A DNA stretch of 62,750 nucleotides, taken from assembly GCA_023129325.1 (NCBI GenBank), contig JAGMCI010000006.1, positions 1-62,750 on the forward strand, given 5' to 3'. Within the stretch, counting starts at the first letter, position 1, and every line of letters starts with the position of its first letter. This document shows, piece after piece, positions 59,609-62,750 of this stretch. Source of the stretch: Caldifarciminota bacterium. Its GTDB lineage: Bacteria; Hydrothermota; UBA3073; JACQXS01; JAGMCI01. The position numbers and the translations under genes were made by a program. The notes under the pieces are model-generated. The model was given only the letters and a program-made list of their open reading frames with translations, was not told the DNA's origin and did not search any database.

Positions 59609-60712
59609 TTATAATTCTTTGTGAGTAGCATATTTTTGTATCACGAAATTTTTTAATTTCTGTTTAAATATCTCTTTGTCAAATTTAAGGGAATGAGTCC
59701 TTAAATCCCCTCTCTTAAATTTAGAGCGGTCAAATTTTTTAATTGTTTCAATTAATGCTTCAGGAATTTGAGGATAAAAGAATGTTCCTGTCTTTCCTTC
59801 AATCACTGTTTCAAGAGCCCCACCCCCTTTAAATGCAATAACTGGAGTTCCACAAGCCTGAGCTTCAAGCGGAACAATCCCAAAATCCTCTTTTGTTGGA
59901 AATACAAGTGCTTGCGCTCTCTGATACCAGCTTCTAATCTCTGTGTCAGATAAAACTCCTAAAAATTGAACATTTGGACGAGCAATCTTTTCAAGTCCCC
60001 AGCGTGCTTCTCCTCCTCCAATTATGAATAAAGGAATGCCAAGTTTATTAAATGCTTTAATTGCAATTTCAATGTGCTTGTAATGCTTAAGCCTGGTGAC
60101 AATTAGAAAGTAATCTTGAATTTTAAGATTCGGATTTGGAACAAAAAATGCAGTATCGCAAGGAGGATATATTATAGTTGAATCCCTATGATAATATTTT
60201 AAGGCTCTTTTTCGCACTGTGTTTGAGATAGTAATAAGTTCATCTACCCTTTGTGTGGACATCACATCCCAGAGCCTTATATAATTCATTGAAAATCTGA
60301 TTCCTAATTTAAATATTGCCCCTTTTGTCCTCCTTGTCCTTGAATAATATTCATCCCAGGCAAACCGCATTGGATTTAAAAGATAGGAAATATGAATTAC
60401 TTCTGGAGAGGTTATGACTCCCTTTGCCCAAGCAGATGAAATAGAAACCACTATATCAAAATCTTGAAGCTCAATTTGTTCCACTGCTGTTGGAAAAAGC
60501 AAAAAATATTTCTCATATTGAGTTGATAAAAATGGCAATCTTTGAATAAATGTAGGAGTTATATTCCATTTCTTAAAGTGTCCAGGAAGATTTTTAAGCT
60601 CGCAAAGGATAGTATAAACAGGAGCAGAAGGCCAAATTTCATGAGTTGCCTCTAATACCCTCTCTGCTCCTCCATATTGGTTTAAATAATCATGGATAAT
60701 AGCAATCTTCAT
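59609..60712 (-). CDS. GT4-family glycosyltransferase (WbaZ-like)
   Basis: 367 aa. The start (MKIAIIHDYLNQYGGAERVL) and ISYLLNPMRFAWDEYY are signatures of the WbaZ/mannosyltransferase-like GT4 group; the donor domain has YFLIVTRLKHYKHIEIAI and EDFGIVPLEAQACGTPVIAF (E-x7-E). A GAGGAG ribosome site is present. It follows another GT4 by 12 bases in the same operon. Probably a mannosyltransferase of a surface glycan; specificity is inferred. Confidence 0.88.
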   Translation of the reverse strand: MKIAIIHDYLNQYGGAERVLEATHEIWPSAPVYTILCELKNLPGHFKKWNITPTFIQRLPFLSTQYEKYFLLFPTAVEQIELQDFDIVVSISSAWAKGVITSPEVIHISYLLNPMRFAWDEYYSRTRRTKGAIFKLGIRFSMNYIRLWDVMSTQRVDELITISNTVRKRALKYYHRDSTIIYPPCDTAFFVPNPNLKIQDYFLIVTRLKHYKHIEIAIKAFNKLGIPLFIIGGGEARWGLEKIARPNVQFLGVLSDTEIRSWYQRAQALVFPTKEDFGIVPLEAQACGTPVIAFKGGGALETVIEGKTGTFFYPQIPEALIETIKKFDRSKFKRGDLRTHSLKFDKEIFKQKLKNFVIQKYATHKEL

Positions 60713-60724
60713 AATTTTAACTCC

Positions 60725-61861
60725 TCATCCTATGGATTCTTTTATGATTTCTGTTACTTCTTGAATCATATTTTCAACTCTAAAGTGAGTTGCTACTCGT
60801 TTCCTCGCTCTTTTACCCATTAAGTTTTTCTTCTCTTCATCAGCAAGTAAATCACTCACAGCATCAGCAATTGAATTTGAATCTCTCCGCGGCACAAGAA
60901 TTCCCGTTGCCCCATCTTTGATAATTTCCGGAATGGCGCCACATTTTGTTGCCACCACAGGCTTGCCTAATGCTCCTGCTTCTATGAGTACACGACCAAA
61001 TGGTTCTGCCTGAACCGGAGGATGAATTAAAATATCTAATTGAGCTATGTAAGGAAGAGCAGAACTAACCCAGCCTGTAAAGGTAACTTTGCCATCTAAA
61101 TTTAAACTATGAGAAAAAGCTTTAAGCTCATTTAAATAATCAAAGTCACCAAAAATCGGACCCCCTATAATTAGAAAATTAGTTTGCTCAAACTTCTTGT
61201 TTATTATACTCATAGCTTCTATAAAATATTCTATCCCCTTCCATCTCGCAATTTGCCCAACATATCCTACTCTCTTGACTTTTGACTTTTGACTTCTGAC
61301 TTCTCGCTTCTGTATTTTTATCCCATTATAAACTATTTTGATTTTTCTCTCCCCACGAAATTCTCTTGCTACCGCTTTTGAAATAGTAATTATCCGTGTA
61401 GAAAACTTATAAATGATTTTAAGCCATAACTTTGTAAATGTATTTCTTGGCAAAATATCTCTAAAATGACATACCCTCGGAATATTGACAAGCCTCGCCG
61501 CAATTAGTCCTATGAAATGTGCCTTCTGTGTGTTAGTGTAAACAAGATGCGGTCTCTCCTGCCTTAAAATCCTTAAAAATTGAAAAATTAAAATAGGAAG
61601 CTCGTAAATGTCTGAAAGCCGAAATGGATGCTCCCTCGTTCTCCTTAGAATATGAGCCGGTATCCTGAAACTAATACATTTTATCCCCCTAAATTTAAGT
61701 TCCGCACAAATTGAATTTGCCCCTACAAATATTGGTTCAAACCCCTCGATATGCTGGATTCCGCATATTATATCAATTAAACTCTTTTCTGCTCCTCCAA
61801 TCTGCGTTGAATGGTCAAAAAAAAGAATTTTATAACACTGGAAGGTTTTTCTTGATTTCAT
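60725..61861 (-). CDS. GT4-family glycosyltransferase
   Basis: 378 aa. The start (ILFFDHSTQIGGAEKSLIDI) and donor domain (VGYVGQIARWKGIEYFIEA, then EPFGRVLIEAGALGKPVVA) are typical. Residues about 183-198 (KIQKREVRSQKSKVKR) are encoded by a 7-8 bp tandem tract and lie exactly in the linker before the donor domain. The ATG lies 32 bases inside the glutamine synthetase gene, so the two are coupled. Confidence 0.88.
   Translation of the reverse strand: MKSRKTFQCYKILFFDHSTQIGGAEKSLIDIICGIQHIEGFEPIFVGANSICAELKFRGIKCISFRIPAHILRRTREHPFRLSDIYELPILIFQFLRILRQERPHLVYTNTQKAHFIGLIAARLVNIPRVCHFRDILPRNTFTKLWLKIIYKFSTRIITISKAVAREFRGERKIKIVYNGIKIQKREVRSQKSKVKRVGYVGQIARWKGIEYFIEAMSIINKKFEQTNFLIIGGPIFGDFDYLNELKAFSHSLNLDGKVTFTGWVSSALPYIAQLDILIHPPVQAEPFGRVLIEAGALGKPVVATKCGAIPEIIKDGATGILVPRRDSNSIADAVSDLLADEEKKNLMGKRARKRVATHFRVENMIQEVTEIIKESIG
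61265..61312. repeat. TGACTTTT/TGACTTCT tandem tract in a GT4 gene
   Basis: About five imperfect 7-8 bp units. It encodes KREVRSQKSKVK in the interdomain linker. On the coding strand the unit is AAAAGTCA/AGAAGTCA, the same type as 3789-3848. Confidence 0.8.
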
Positions 61862-62750
61862 ATTGTGTTAGTTGAGCCCTGTAATCTTCCCATATCCTCG
61901 CTTTGTTCCCTAAAAGTTTATGGAAAAACTCTTCACCTAAAGTCTTCTTAACAAGTTCAGACTTTTTAGTTACTGAAATCGCCTCTCCCAAACTCTCCGG
62001 AAGATATTTGATTCCTAATCTTTCCCTCTCTTCCTCTGTTAAGGTGTATAGATTTTTTTCAATAGGTGGAGAAAGTTTGTACCCTTGCCTGACCCCCTCA
62101 AGCCCCGCCTGAAGCATCGCCGAAAAGGCTAAATAAGGATTGCAAGCCGGGTCAGGAGCACGATATTCTACTCTGTCAGCTATCTCTTTGCCAGGAAAAT
62201 GAGTGGGTATCCTTACAAGAGTAGAACGATTTTCCCTTGCCCAGGAAATATATACAGGTGCTTCATACCCAGGAACTAACCTTTTGTAAGAATTCGCCCA
62301 TTGATTAGTAATTAAAGTAATTTCTCGAGCATGCTTGAGAAGCCCGGCAATAAACCGTTCCCCAATCTTTGAACCCATTACATTCTTGTTGAGCTTAAAT
62401 AATGACTGATGAACATGCATCCCAGAACCATTTACGCCAAATATCGGTTTCGGCATAAAAGTGGCATAACTGCCGTTCCGTTGTGCTATCTCTTTCACTA
62501 CAAGCTTGTATGTCATTATTGAATCAGCCATCAAAAGCGCATCCTGATAAACAAGGTCTATCTCATGCTGAGAGGGAGCTACTTCATGATGCGATGCTTC
62601 TACTTTTATGCCTAATTCTTCAAGAGCTGATACAGTTTGCATCCTGAGCTCATCTCCAATGTCAGGAGGCGTGAGGTCAAAATAACTGGAAAAATCTAAA
62701 ACCTCTGTGCTGCCTGAAGTCTTGAAATAAAAATATTCAAGCTCAGGTCC
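61830..62750 (-). CDS. glnA: Glutamine synthetase, type I (5' part outside the window)
   Basis: 306 C-terminal residues; the gene runs off the window at 62750. GPELEYFYF, ASHHEVAPSQHEIDLVY, FMPKPIFGVNGSGMHVHQSL, NRSTLVRIP and EYRAPDPACNPYLAFS are the GSI signatures with metal and substrate residues in place. The region after NLYTLTEEE is short and lacks the usual adenylylation neighbourhood, as in GSI-alpha enzymes, which are controlled by feedback. Ammonia assimilation; it supplies glutamine for GlmS. The stop lies within the next GT4 gene. Confidence 0.93.
   Translation of the reverse strand, partial: GPELEYFYFKTSGSTEVLDFSSYFDLTPPDIGDELRMQTVSALEELGIKVEASHHEVAPSQHEIDLVYQDALLMADSIMTYKLVVKEIAQRNGSYATFMPKPIFGVNGSGMHVHQSLFKLNKNVMGSKIGERFIAGLLKHAREITLITNQWANSYKRLVPGYEAPVYISWARENRSTLVRIPTHFPGKEIADRVEYRAPDPACNPYLAFSAMLQAGLEGVRQGYKLSPPIEKNLYTLTEEERERLGIKYLPESLGEAISVTKKSELVKKTLGEEFFHKLLGNKARIWEDYRAQLTQYEIKKNLPVL

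Noticed and set aside
61704-61720. GCACAAATTGAATTTGC in the GT4 gene as a copy of the protease-leader palindrome
   Set aside because: Only similar over part of its length and imperfect at the end; it may be native coding sequence.

Overview
The window reads as chromosomal DNA of an uncultured, low-GC (about one third G+C by eye), Gram-negative bacterium. Three proteins end in FlgD/T9SS-type C-terminal domains, two are gingipain-like (C25) proteins, there is a Wzi-like outer-membrane barrel, and the sequence is full of small palindromic repeats. That mix resembles candidate phyla of the FCB/WOR-3 kind; this is an inference from gene style and no rRNA or marker gene settles it. The genetic code looks standard.

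Region 1 (about 240-27730, all + strand) is a long surface-glycan or glycolipid locus. It holds four cobalamin-binding radical SAM enzymes (339, 8002, 12842, 17099), a cytidylyltransferase-like protein plus a CDP-alcohol phosphotransferase, an O-antigen-ligase-like protein, a GT-C transferase, a YbhN-like membrane protein, a PLP sugar aminotransferase, several class I methyltransferases, GNAT and FemAB-like acyl transferases, a NodB deacetylase, one GT2 and several GT4 glycosyltransferases, an alpha/alpha-toroid protein and a Gfo/Idh oxidoreductase. Genes overlap heavily (ATGA, TAATG). Three clear gene remnants (282, 16835, 20143) show that the locus is reshuffled by deletion.

Region 2 (27906-39345) holds a Wzi-like barrel and then, on the - strand, a methyltransferase, UDP-GlcNAc 2-epimerase, a gingipain-like protein with an eroded active site, an exported cyclophilin fused to a TonB_C domain, an M42 aminopeptidase, and GlmS and GlmM. 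WecB, GlmS and GlmM supply amino-sugar precursors for the glycan genes. Two tRNAs (Thr-CGT, Phe-GAA) follow.

Region 3 (39758-51471) holds a beta-propeller secreted protein and a second, divergent glycan cluster: FemAB, flippase and two GT4 on the - strand, and an AsnB-like protein and two GT-C proteins on the + strand. Region 4 (51472-62750) holds an IS110-family element whose transposase start codon appears to be ATA, a large C25 protease with intact catalytic residues, ComEC with a lost metal-binding motif, two GT4 and a partial glutamine synthetase.

The most unusual feature is the repeat DNA. Several families of palindromes, and separate 7-8 bp tandem repeats, sit inside reading frames of essential-looking genes (GlmS, GlmM, WecB, ComEC, flippase and others) without breaking them, much like Rickettsia palindromic elements. 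One roughly 32-bp element occurs in two unrelated genes, on opposite coding strands and in different frames. Larger hairpin repeats lie between genes, and tandem sets of one family flank a GxxExxY PD-(D/E)XK nuclease-like gene, a possible mobile cassette. Several genes have a consensus promoter whose expected start site falls on or next to the ATG, which suggests leaderless mRNAs.
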